From positions 176,001 to 240,000 of the forward strand of contig JAPQWV010000760.1 in NCBI GenBank assembly GCA_027422505.1: a stretch of 64,000 nucleotides of DNA. Direction: 5' to 3'. Each line of letters opens with the position of its first letter. The first letter of the stretch is position 1. Made by a program: the position numbers and the translations under genes. Shown in pieces: positions 1-9,513 of the stretch. This DNA comes from Craterostigma plantagineum. Its lineage: Eukaryota; Streptophyta; Magnoliopsida; Lamiales; Linderniaceae. The notes below the pieces were generated by a model, which saw only the letters and a program-made list of their open reading frames with translations, was not told the DNA's origin and ran no database searches.

Positions 1-1
1 A

Positions 2-1531
2 AATGCCTCGATCAAGAGGTTGGAGCAGCAAGTGGGGCAATTAGCAAAGCAAATGGCGGGGCGAAATCAAGGATCACTCCCGAGCTACACTGAGACAAAT
101 CCTAAGGAGTACTGCAACGCGATAACCCTGAGGAGCGGGAGAGGATTGCAAGAAGTTCTCGCCAAGCAGAATTCAAAGGACAAAGTCCATTTCGAGGGCC
201 ACGACGAGCCAGAAGTAGAGGAAAGCAAGGGCGACAGAGTCAAGAAGGCCAAGGATGACAAAGAAAAGGTGCGAGCATTCGTGAAGCCGTACCAGCCGAA
301 GATCCCGTACCCAGCTCGTTTGAGGGAAGCTGCACCTGAAAAAGAGAAGGTCCAACCTACAAAGGAGGACGTCGCACCCGAAAAGGAAAAAGCGAGGGAT
401 ATCGAGCAACCACCAGTGAGGCCGTACCAGCCGAAGGTTCCCTATCCAGCACGGTTAAAGAAGGACAAAGACGAGGCACTATTCAGCAGATTTATGGGTA
501 TGTGCAAAGAATTACATATTAACTTACCGTTTGTTGAAGCTATTACGCAGATGCCCAGTTTCGCGAAGTTCCTGAAGGACTTGCTGACAAATCGACGAAA
601 GCTCGAACATGTCTCCACGGTATACCTAGGAGGAGAGTGCTCGGCGATACTCCAGAGCAAGTTACCGAAAAAGCTCAAGGACCCAGGGAGTTTTACTATT
701 CCTTGTCGTATAGGTGATTTAGTTGTTGAGCATGCTTTAGCTGATCTAGGCGCTAGTATAAATTTAATGCCGTACTCCATGTTTAAGCGCTTAGGATTAG
801 GTGAACCACGACCCACTAGAATGAGTATTCAACTGGCCGATAGATCGTTAAAATACCCCCTAGGTGTTATCGAGGATATTCTAGTTAAGGTCGATAAGTT
901 CGTTATCCCTGCTGATTTTGTGATCTTAGACATGGACGAGGATGAAAATGTTCCATTAATTCTAGGTAGACCATTCTTAGCTACAGGCGAGACCATGATA
1001 GATGTTAGGAATGGAACATTAACCTTGACAGTAGACGGCGAAAAAGTTACATTCAATATGGCTGATTCGATGACAAAGAGCAACGAGCAAGATGTTAAAT
1101 GCTATTTCTTAGATGTCTTTGAGCGCGATTTTCTCTTTTCTGTGCAAGGTCTGTCACAGGTCAGCAAGCATGATAGGCACACGATTATGGAAATCGATAA
1201 GTGTGGGGAGGAGATCGACGAACCCATCATAACCATCGACGAGAGCAGCAAAGAAGTTAAGGACAAGAGCCCAGTCGAGGAGCGATCGCCACTAGAGTTG
1301 AAACCGCTGCCCGGCGAAAGGCGACACCTCCAAGGCATGGATGCAAGCGAGGGAAACTCAAGCGGAAAAGAGATGATGTATCTCGACTTTCAGCTAAGCA
1401 AACGAAAGCACGTCCGGCTAAAGACGGTAAAGGAAGCGCTTCTTGGGAGGCAACCCAGGTTTTATCTATCTAGTATTTTCTTTTTTTATTATGTCTATTA
1501 TTATTATCATTCATTTTTCTGTTACGTTTAA
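2..1531 (+). CDS. Ty3/gypsy Athila-like Gag C-terminus plus aspartic protease; 5' end outside window
   Basis: This is a Gag-protease polyprotein of a plant Ty3/gypsy element. The frame is open from base 2, so the true start lies upstream; the TTG at 20 is not a credible start. The stretch QLAKQMAGRNQGSLPSYTE followed by CNAITLRSGRGL is typical of Athila-type Gag C-termini. A lysine/glutamate-rich linker carries two copies of PYQPK(I/V)PYPARL. The protease follows: active-site DLGAS at about residue 242 (counting from base 20) and the conserved ILGRPFL near residue 314. No RT, RNase H or integrase follows. The ORF ends soon after a basic KEALLGRQPRF segment, which I think resembles the tail of full-length Athila polyproteins. 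The last ~20 residues are read from a T-rich tract and may not be ancestral. Family assignment rests on remembered motifs. Confidence 0.85.
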   Translation, partial: NASIKRLEQQVGQLAKQMAGRNQGSLPSYTETNPKEYCNAITLRSGRGLQEVLAKQNSKDKVHFEGHDEPEVEESKGDRVKKAKDDKEKVRAFVKPYQPKIPYPARLREAAPEKEKVQPTKEDVAPEKEKARDIEQPPVRPYQPKVPYPARLKKDKDEALFSRFMGMCKELHINLPFVEAITQMPSFAKFLKDLLTNRRKLEHVSTVYLGGECSAILQSKLPKKLKDPGSFTIPCRIGDLVVEHALADLGASINLMPYSMFKRLGLGEPRPTRMSIQLADRSLKYPLGVIEDILVKVDKFVIPADFVILDMDEDENVPLILGRPFLATGETMIDVRNGTLTLTVDGEKVTFNMADSMTKSNEQDVKCYFLDVFERDFLFSVQGLSQVSKHDRHTIMEIDKCGEEIDEPIITIDESSKEVKDKSPVEERSPLELKPLPGERRHLQGMDASEGNSSGKEMMYLDFQLSKRKHVRLKTVKEALLGRQPRFYLSSIFFFYYVYYYYHSFFCYV

Positions 1532-3108
1532 TTTTTCTTTTAGTCATGTCAGGCACCACGAGTCACGATACGACAATCATCGCGCGTTTAGTCACGACCA
1601 CGTCAACATTTACCGTCAGGGGAGTTTCGTTCTCTTACACCTACATTTCCTTTCATTTATTCAATTTCTACGTTGAGGACAACGTCAGACTTAAGTGTGG
1701 GGAGGGAAATTTAGGTTGAAAACTTGAAATTTAGGTTGAAAACTTACGTGAAAATTTTAAGTTTTTTTATGACGTGTCTGTGAGCTATAAATTTCGTTGA
1801 AAGGCATGGATTATTGAATTCAGGCACGATTTTTGAGCTTATCTCGAGTTGGTCTGCATTCTATGAAATTCTGTGAGCAATTAGGACATGCATAACTGAT
1901 TGAATCTTATCTGCCTGAATAGATATAGCACTGTTTTGAGAGATCTGTACACATAAACCTGTTTCGTGTGAGAGTTTGAGCCTGACGAGCGTATGCTCAT
2001 TTTTTTTCTTGGTTGTGTGACGTGCCTAGCCTATATCTCTCTAGAACTTGCCTGTCTGATGCGTGTTGAAACTGTTTTGGTGTGCGAGTGTGAAAATGAT
2101 GAGGGCATTAGGAATCAAGTCCAGGGCCAAAAATTTTCTTAACCATGACGAACCCCATTAGTTAGCCACGTTGAGCCTAAGCCTATTCGTTGCTTACCTC
2201 GTATTTTATAGAAGCCACTGACCCGAATAAACCTCCAGAGATTTTATGAGCCTGAGTTGATTAGAATAGAGCAGAAGTTGAACTTGAGAGTTACCGTTTC
2301 AGTGTATGCTTTGATGTTCTTCTCTACTATTCGTGAAATGACTCGTCCCTTACTCGACCATTTTCTGAAATGACCCGATCCCTTGCATAAGCCTGCCCAT
2401 AACCCTTTGGCAAGATATAGGTCTCGTAATAAGTATCCTTAGGTACACGGCATTCGCTGTGACGATGTATTCTATGCGACAAAAGCCGAACCTTGATGTT
2501 TTTAGGGAATAAGAGCAGTGCACAAAAAATTAGAGCGTAACTAAGGTGAAAGGGCAGAAAATGAAAGGGAACTGAGTCGAGAGGGTCGGGCAGAAAAGTC
2601 TAGGATTTCGGAGCGAGAATGTCGAGTCTTATGTTGGGACGTGTGACTGTCTGTTCGATCATGCTGTGTTCTTTGATAAGTTTTGATTACGTGTCCTAGC
2701 TCTAAGATTAAATGTTCATTATTTATGCTTGCCGCTTCATGATTATTCGACCCGTTTCCCCCGAAAAGACCCTCAGATTTATACTTGCCACTTTGAATAG
2801 TAGAGATGCGATTTACTTGCAAGTTTATGGTAGGGGTTGGACTAGTGCACGAATTGAGCGACTCATCATATGCTAGCCTGTACACTTGATTGAATTTAGT
2901 GAATCCTTGTGAGATATGGGTCTCGATTTGCAGTGCTAGGGAAGCTCAGGTTGACAGGTGCAGGTCATTAGTGCGATGTCCATGATTGCTTGCTTGATTT
3001 CGTTTCGTGCTTTCTATGCTTTGATGATGAATTGTGAACAATCGTGCCGTTATTCTGATTAGATGCCTTCTCTGAATTCTAATTTACTTGAGGACAAGCA
3101 AATGCTTA
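1532..3108 (+). other. Non-coding 3' internal region of the gypsy element
   Basis: This stretch lies between the Gag-protease stop and the 3' LTR. No frame stays open with recognisable protein motifs. A purine-rich copy of the polypurine tract, TTAAGTGTGGGGAGGG, sits at 1691-1706, about 1.4 kb before the functional-looking one at 3109-3122. RT, integrase or an env-like gene would be expected here in a full Athila element, and none was seen. The element is therefore either an internal-deletion derivative or a Gag-only non-autonomous type. Confidence 0.6.
1706..1745 (+). repeat. Perfect 20-bp tandem duplication next to the upstream PPT-like tract
   Basis: The 20-mer GAAATTTAGGTTGAAAACTT occurs twice head to tail (1706-1725 and 1726-1745), directly after the PPT-like sequence ending at 1706. 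Perfect identity suggests a recent local duplication such as replication or reverse-transcription slippage. Confidence 0.9.
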
Positions 3109-3122
3109 AGTGTGGGGAGGTT
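3109..3122 (+). promoter_or_regulatory. Polypurine tract of the gypsy element
   Basis: AAGTGTGGGGAGG lies immediately 5' of the LTR start TGATAAACG. A G-rich purine run in this position primes plus-strand DNA synthesis in LTR retrotransposons. A near-identical tract at 1691-1706 indicates a duplicated tract. Confidence 0.8.
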
Positions 3123-4018
3123 TGATAAACGTATTTCAATGCGTTTATCGTAGTATTTAATTGGGATATAATAGAGCTCTAGCAATCATTTTATGCATTT
3201 ATTCGTCATATTTACACTTATTTTCATATTAAAGGAGCTTAGGACGAGTTTCGGGCGAAAAGGAGCGAAAACGGGGCAAAACGGGCGAAAACAGTGAAAA
3301 CTAGCGAAGGCCACGGCCGTGACACCTAGTGCACTCGGCCGTGACAAGGGGCAGAGGCTAATCAAAGAGAAAGTCACGGCCGTGACACCCATTGCACTAG
3401 GCCGTGACAAGGGGCAGAGGCTAATCAAAGAGAAGGTCACGGCCGTGACACCCATTGCACTTGGCCGTGACACTTGACAGAGAGTTGGAAAGAGAAGGTC
3501 ACGGCCGTGACGCTTAATGCGTCTGGCCGTGACACTAGGCAGAGAAGCCCACTGATGATGGTCACGGCCGTGACCATCGATGCACTTGGCCGTGACACAT
3601 AGTTTCGATATTCTCGCGTGGAGTCGGTGATGGTCACGGCCGTGACGACCCATGTCCCAAGCCGTGACCAGTGCGAAATTTCTCATAAAAGCCCAAATTC
3701 GACTCAGAAAGAGGGGACTTCGAACAGAGACAAATCCTAAACCCTCTAGAGACGAAAAATAGCACGAAAGAACGCAGAATCACGCCCCGGAGCGCAAGAG
3801 ACGGAGTTCTACACAAACGTGAACGAAGAACAAAGATCTACCCAAGTTAGTCTACTCGAATTTCAAAACTTAGAATTTGGTCAAAGTCTTCATCCGAATT
3901 TCAATAAGGTTCTCACCCGAATTTCACACTCGAATTTCATTTGAGAACTTTCATTCTTTAAGAATTTCTGTCCAATTCTCAGTCACTCACCTTTCAGAGT
4001 ATCACTTAAGCGTTATCA
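3123..4018 (+). mobile_element. 3' LTR of the Athila-like element (896 bp)
   Basis: The LTR is bounded by the inverted ends TGATAA at 3123 and TTATCA ending at 4018, directly after the polypurine tract. The 5' LTR lies outside the window, so pair divergence and the target-site duplication cannot be tested; the bases after the end are AACAC. About a third of the LTR is a GC-rich tandem array of CACGGCCGTGAC motifs (3312-3660). The rest is AT-rich with no open frame of note. Confidence 0.8.
3312..3660 (+). repeat. 63-bp tandem repeat carrying the palindrome CACGGCCGTG
   Basis: The 12-mer CACGGCCGTGAC starts at 3312, 3375, 3438, 3500, 3563 and 3635, giving spacings of 63, 63, 62, 63 and 72. Each unit also has a half-site GGCCGTGAC about 24 bp after the full palindrome, followed by a variable AT-richer spacer. 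Copies two and three are nearly identical and the later ones diverge. The array lies wholly inside the LTR and is much more GC- and CpG-rich than its surroundings. Confidence 0.9.
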
Positions 4019-4389
4019 AACACCAAAACTTTTCGGCCCCTTGAATAAAATTGTTTTAAGGATAAAAAAAAAAAACTTTTCGGTAAAATTGTTTTCCCAC
4101 CCGATTTTCATCAACCGAAAATTATTTTTTCATCATTTGATAAGAAAAATTTTCTGAGTCCAACGGGAATTAGTCAATTCTAACGCCCGGTTATAAATTT
4201 TCGAAATAAATTTTCCGGGCCTAAAGTTTTCAGTGTAGACAACGTTTTTGACAAATTTTCGAAAGCAAATTCGCAAAACGGGTCAATGAACTACTTCGGA
4301 CATTTTTGGCAAATTATAGAAACTGTTTTGGTAGTTTTCTCGAAGTTTTTGAAATTATCTCAAAATTTTTATGTGCACACCAAGATTTT
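4019..4389. other. Target DNA between the gypsy LTR and the copia element; no gene
   Basis: This is AT-rich DNA with an A-run near 4067 and no credible ORF. The decamer AACTTTTCGG occurs twice here and again near 33890, on the far side of the copia insertion, which agrees with both flanks being one interrupted target. The last five bases, ATTTT (4385-4389), are the left target-site duplication of the copia element. Confidence 0.6.
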
Positions 4390-4741
4390 TGTTAGGTCCT
4401 GAATTATCAGCTCTAAGATCCTAGACTTCAATCCTTACTTAATCGATTAGAATTGTATAGAAATCAAAGTTCGATCGAGAAAATTGTTTCAAACCTCGAG
4501 AGAGAATTCGCTTAGTGAGATAAGTAGTTCTGACTTTATCTCTCTAGAAATTGGATTGACAGCCATTCGGATCAAATTCTAAAGTCTTTTCTGTTAAGCA
4601 TAATGTTTGTACATCTATTTATACCAAACATACTTGGTATAAATAACAAGTAAGTCCTAATCTAAGGACAAATACAAGAAACGCGGCTAATCTACGAAGA
4701 CAGCTAATAAATCAAAGCACACTTAGAAATAATATTCTGCA
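4390..4741 (-). mobile_element. 3' LTR of the giant copia element (352 bp)
   Basis: TGTTAGGTCC at the left edge and TTCTGCA at the right match the 5' LTR at 33496-33846 with a handful of substitutions (for example ATTATCAGCTC here against ATTATCAACTC there). The mispaired terminal base pattern (TTCTGCA against TTCTACA) shows the LTRs have aged since insertion. It contains one CGATCGAGAAA motif (4472-4482) and a perfect inverted repeat around the presumed TATA region (4619-4642). Confidence 0.92.
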
Positions 4742-5335
4742 TTCTCCCCATTTGTGTTTGATTTCTCTTCCCCACTGTCTGTCCTCGTCGGGCATAGTAC
4801 GATCTGCGCAAGCCCAGCGCATGTTCGAAATTCCTGAGCGTATTCCCCAGCTGAGGCGTTCGTCGATATCCTTCAGTAATTCCATCAGGAGCGGATGTTC
4901 TCTCACGAACCGATGGATCCGCATCGTGTCTCTGTTGATTGCTTCCAACCTCTGCTCTATATTCTTCATGATGACCTTGAGCATCCCATCACAAAACTTG
5001 TGGATTTCAGTCTCTAGCATCATCTTAGTCTTCTTCGCGATCGGATTGTGTTAGGTGATGCCTATGACTGAACTGATGTGGACGTGATTGTTGGGAAGCC
5101 CTTTGATCTCAGGTCCTTTGTTGAGCGGGGCGGTCATGTTGACCTTCTTCATGTTGCTCTCCAGAGCTATTTGAAGGTCGTGTGCGGCGAAGTACTTGAC
5201 TGGGTGCATCATGAACCGGTAGAGTTCCTCGTGTCCTTCTTTCTTGATAAAGCATTGAGGACCTTTGTACTTCTCCACATATAGCTGGTACAGGTTGTAC
5301 ACCTCTTCAGCAGGGAGATACGGCAGGTCGCTCAC
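4712..5335 (-). pseudogene. ORF2 C-terminal part (copy A), decayed
   Basis: This is the end of the extra ORF between pol and the 3' LTR. One frame reads from 5335 to 4712 with a single in-frame TAA at 5051-5053. The upstream half contains LPYLPAEEVYNLYQLYVEKY and a cysteine-poor, charged segment. The downstream half (residues around MLKVIMKNIEQRLEAINRD) is amphipathic and likely coiled coil. The frame runs through the polypurine tract into the LTR before stopping. I do not recognise a catalytic motif or a membrane segment. Its place, after pol and before the 3' LTR, is where env-like ORFs of Sireviruses lie; an envelope function is not supported by what is seen. Confidence 0.6.
4742..4756 (-). 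promoter_or_regulatory. Polypurine tract of the giant copia element
   Basis: On the minus strand CACAAATGGGGAGAA lies immediately before the 3' LTR start TGCAGAAT. Its position and purine composition fit the plus-strand priming tract. It also lies inside the decayed ORF2 reading frame, where it encodes HKWGE. Confidence 0.85.
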
Positions 5336-8300
5336 GCTTACTTCCTCTCGAGTTCTATCTACTGCTCGATAGCGTAATGAGGTGTTCGAAGTTCTCCTTT
5401 AGAACAGAAGACGCTGAGTAGCTGACAGATCGGGGAGAGACTCATATAATGGCTCTTGGCTTGTCCTTTAGTCATCCCAGTCTTACGTTCGGTCCAAGGT
5501 GGGTCAGCATCCAGAGGTACGTCATTCTCTTTTGCTGATCCCAGTGAGAGATCCTCTTAGCTCGAACTCATTCGGTCTTTACTTTGTCAGGTGACCTCCA
5601 AATATGTTCACGAACTTCTTCAAGGAAGGGAATCTCAATCCGAATATTCTCCCACGGCGTGTCAATCCGTACGGTCCCTAGCATTAGTCTTGTGGGGGAA
5701 ACCGCTCGTTGCGCAATCAACTCAGGAGCCCTGTGGGATCTTGTTCGTAGTCTTCACCTTCCTGAAGCTTTTTGTCGTCTACTAGGACAAGGTCCACCGA
5801 CGGTTGTTGTAGGAACTGCCGAACGTCCTTGAGCCGTTGTCTCTGATGCTTCTCGGGCATAGAATGGGTCATCCACTATCCTTCGAATATGTACATGTCG
5901 AGGTACTCATGTGGATTGACACCATGTCCTGACACTCCTGGTTGGTCTGGAGCAACTGAGGGAGTAGCTTGAGTTTGAGCCAGGGCCACGAGCATGGCTG
6001 CACTTGCTTTTTCTTCCGGAAGCAAGGCGCTTGTTCCTAGTCTTCACCTTCCTGAAGCTTTTCGTCGTCTATTAGGACAAGGGCCACCGACGGTTGTTGT
6101 AGGAACTACCGAACGTCCTTGAGCCGTTGTCTCTGATGCTTGTCGGGCATAGAATGGATCATCCACTATCCTTTGAATATGTACATGTCGAGATACTCAT
6201 GTGGATTGACACCATGTGCTGACACTCCTGGTTGGTCTGGAGCAACTGAGGGAGTAGCTTGAGTTTGAGCCAGGGCCACGAGCATGGCTGCACTTGCTTT
6301 TTCTTCCGGAAGCAAGGGGCTTGTCAAAATTGTTGGTGTGGGTGGATGCGTCTTTAGGGTGAAGGATGGTGTGTCAATGTGGGTTAGAGTGGTGGTGCGG
6401 TGCGTGGTGTGGGTTGTTTGGGTAGTTTGGGTGGTGGTTTGGGTTTGGCTTGCTCCAGCGCCTGTATTCGTTGCACATGAGCCTTGTTCTTGGCCTTCAC
6501 CTTGGCCACTCGTTGATGTCCTAGGCCCTTTCTCCCCCTCATGATGATCCTGATCGTCTGGATCGTCATGTCGACGTCGTGTGTGGGAGCTTTGGCCTCG
6601 GCAGGATTTTGTAGGTGGCTTAGGGTGGTCCACGAGACGCCTGTTCTTGAGACGTTCGGGTGGGAAGGCCTATAAGGCGGGCGAGTAGAATGTCGTGGAG
6701 CTGGGTGATGGGAATGATATATGGGTTGATGAGGATTGAGGAGTTTGCGAGTGGATTGGTAGTTGAGGGTTGTAGGGTTGCGTTTGTTGGTGCTGAAGGG
6801 CCCTCAGAGACGGGTGCTTTCCCAGTGTCGCGCCGAAATGTCTCGATGGCAGCCAGCACTCTCTCCATCATTTTGTCTTTTAAGGATCTGATGGCTGCAG
6901 AGAGCGCGGTCTGGAACTGGGCTTCAGTCACGAACTGGACGGACGCCTCCGATGATGGACCAGGTCGACAGATGTCGCCTGTTGACAACTCTTGAGGTTG
7001 TGACTGCTCGAGACTTCCACCCAATCCTTGAGTCGAATCTAGGAGATTCTCCTCTATGGGTGTTATGGCAGGCTCTGATTGAACCTGCGAATCAGACACA
7101 TGAATGTTGTGCTGCGGCTCAAGATTGAGCGATGAAAGGTCCTCAGCACTAGGAGGGTTGAGGGGCGCTGTGTCTGATGTGGTGGTGACGGAGGTGAAGA
7201 GGGACTCCAGTTGAATGCTGAGTCGTCTTGGAGTCCATCTCAATAGTTGAATCTCCTCATCGGACTCCGTGTCAGATGAGGTGGCTGTGTGAGGAGAGGG
7301 TTCACGTTCGACGTCCTCACGAGCGTGTTCAGTCATCGGTGGAAGTGAGCTTTGCCCTATTTCTACCTCGGGTTGTGCTTCTTGTTGAAGAACCTCCTCA
7401 ATAGGTTCTTCGAGCATGCCTACATGGATAGGCACTTCCACTTGGAGCTCTTGATATTGATCTTCAGCTTCCATTTCGAGAGCCACCTCGTCGATCATCG
7501 TGGCATCCATGTCTGGTAGCTGAGATTCTTGGACTGAAGGCTCCTGTTCAAGCTCCTGGGCCACTGCATCGATCATCGTGTCCTCAGGGCTTTGTTGTTG
7601 GTGAGGGCTGACTGCGAAATCTGTCGGGGGCCCTCTGATCATCTGTTCCGTCAGATGATTCTCCCGGCAGAACCTTTGGTATTCGGCTCCCGAGGGGTCG
7701 GCGAGCCTCAGCAACTCGAACGGAATGGCCATTGATGGCTTGTTCAAATCCGTAAGCTTCGGGTTGTGAAAGAACTTGAGCCGCGGTGGTTGGTAACTCC
7801 CTCCAGGAGGTAGACGAGGGATATTCAGCTCATACATCTCCATGTATTGTCTAATGATTATGGAGAACCACCAAGCATACGGCACATTCTTTGATCGTTT
7901 GTTTTCCTTATGCCTGATCTGCTCTGCTAGATCATTCCAGATTAGTTGAGCAAAATCGTAATTCCGCGAGAAGGCGATTCCATGGAAGATACATAGAATG
8001 TTGCCATTGCCTTGTCGAAGCCTACGTGTTTTGCTGACAGACACTTGTTGATGATGCCAAATAGTGTCTTCCAGGGGTGAGGGATTCCGTTGCTCTGAAC
8101 TTGAGCAAGCTTGGTTAGCGGCAGACGGTATCCCATGTGAAGAAAGTCACGCACGAGCTCTGCATCAATAGGAATGGGGTCGTAATTTGGGCTGTAGGGG
8201 AGGTCGAGGATAAGACCGAAGTCATTCTTGTTAATGTTTAGGTGCTTCGTCCCTATCACCGTTGTGAGACTGTACGCCCCATCAATAACTTGGCTCTTGA

Positions 8301-8488
8301 TCATCCCCCAAAACTACTGGAGGTAGACCATTGGCACAGAGCCGTCACCGTTGGAGCATGCCACAGGGGATGGCCTTGTAGTATCGACACCACGATCTCG
8401 TCCGGACACCTGAAGGTGGTCAGGTCGAGTTGGTAATTGGTCTCGTGAACATTGAGGTACATGACCTTCTCATATATGTGGTTGTATG
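5336..8488 (-). pseudogene. ORF2 N-terminal and central part (copy A), decayed, start deleted
   Basis: Reading on the minus strand from 8488, an N-terminal globular-looking region contains LNINKNDFGLILDLPY, FLHMGYRLPLTKLAQVQ and, after a frameshift near 7990, DFAQLIWNDLAEQIRHKENK. It resembles, from memory, plant proteins annotated as 'putative plant transposon protein' that often accompany copia elements. An acidic E/Q-rich central region follows with an imperfect internal repeat (TMIDAVAQELEQE and TMIDEVALEMEAE), then a T/Q-rich segment near 6400. A further frameshift lies near 6630, and 5336-6165 is broken by stops and a 290-bp tandem duplication. The start codon and upstream splice acceptor seen in copy B are removed by a 49-bp deletion. 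Function unknown; identity as one ORF with 4712-5335 is inferred from shared strand and continuous protein-like reading. Confidence 0.6.
5741..6320 (-). repeat. 290-bp tandem duplication inside ORF2
   Basis: Bases 5741-6030 and 6031-6320 are two head-to-tail copies beginning TTGTTC(G/C)TAGTCTTCACC and ending in the AGCAAGG(C/G)GCTTG region. They differ at a modest number of positions, so the duplication is not very recent. It duplicates the ORF2 segment that encodes NPHEYLDMYIF. Confidence 0.88.
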
Positions 8489-8759
8489 TTCAAGAATATA
8501 ATTGGAGTCGAATTTCGAATTTATCAAATCATAATAATGGGTCATGTCATAGCATGTTTGAATAAATTCGTAACTGAAATCATGAAATTTGCACATAGAT
8601 CATACGAAGTGAATATTGAGAAACAATTCAATTTCAATATAAGTATGTAAGTTCGATTGAAATTTCAGTTGAAAATTTTTTCTAGGTGTTGAAGCACTGT
8701 TCACTCCGTGCTTTTTGTCGCGCGAGAATTGAAATTCTCAATTAAATTGTCTAAGTGCA

Positions 8760-9080
8760 ATTTTGAATGCAATTCTCCGTGCTAATTTGCGATCGAGAAA
8801 AATTTTGTTCTTTAAGGTCCGCTACACTGGAAAAAGACTTAGAGATTTTACTGAGTGCTAAATGTTTTAGGCGTGGTACTGTAGCGGAGAGATTTTACGA
8901 TCGAGAAAAATTTCTGTGTAAATTTACGATCGAGAAATTAGATTTACCCGTAAATTTACGATCGAGAAATTTTTCCGCGCATGAATAAAATTTTCGCTGT
9001 GAAAGTTATCGAGCGAGAAAGTATTTTGATTTTAAACAGTTTTATGCTGTGAAATTTTACGATCGAGAAAATTGACAGCG
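8760..9080 (-). repeat. Cluster of CGATCGAGAAA motifs in copia spacer (unit 1)
   Basis: Perfect 11-mers start at 8790, 8898, 8927, 8959 and 9060, with many one-base variants between and after them up to about 9380. The apparent ORF here is only the motif translated as DREKF. The cluster is repeated in unit 2 (11764-12045) and in copy B (40300-40580). The same 11-mer occurs in both LTRs of this element and at 22757 and 22771. It is a non-coding signature of the element, role unknown. Confidence 0.8.
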
Positions 9081-9513
9081 AGAAACTAGGTGACTTGCCG
9101 AGAAAATTTTTGATTGATAAAATCATCACTGTGCATGTTTGCGATCGTGAAATTTTATCGTCGAAAAATCAATTTTATCGCCGCTAAAATTTTCGACCGG
9201 GAATAAAATTGAAAACGAAATTACTGTTTGCGATTGTAAGTTTTGCGCTCGAAACTAAATTGCAATCTATTTTATCTATCTCTTTCAGTAATCTTATCGC
9301 TCGCATAAAATCCAAATTCAATTTCTCGATTGTAATTATTTTTCAATCTACGTTATCTATCTTAACGACTAAGTCAAACGTTTAGCGATCGAAAAACTTT
9401 TACAATGCAAACAGTAGATCAATTGAAACTCAATTGACACGGTTTGTGGGCGAGAAAGTTCTTCGATGCCTTTAAAAGTTAAAAACCCACCCAGTTTAGT
9501 CTATCCTTCATAC

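Noticed and set aside
2541..2885. 114-codon minus-strand ORF in the gypsy 3' region
   Set aside because: Opposite strand to the element, no motif, composition like non-coding DNA.
3312..3660. Regularly spaced palindromic repeats resembling a CRISPR array
   Set aside because: They lie inside an LTR of a plant retrotransposon, the spacers are related to each other, and no cas gene is present.
6284..6544. Plus-strand ORF rich in V and W
   Set aside because: Shadow of the T/Q-rich ORF2 segment on the minus strand, with biased composition only.
8767..8988. 73-codon plus-strand ORF with repeated DREKF (also at 11741 and 40277)
   Set aside because: It is the non-coding CGATCGAGAAA motif read in one frame; no family motif, and the strand is opposite to the element.
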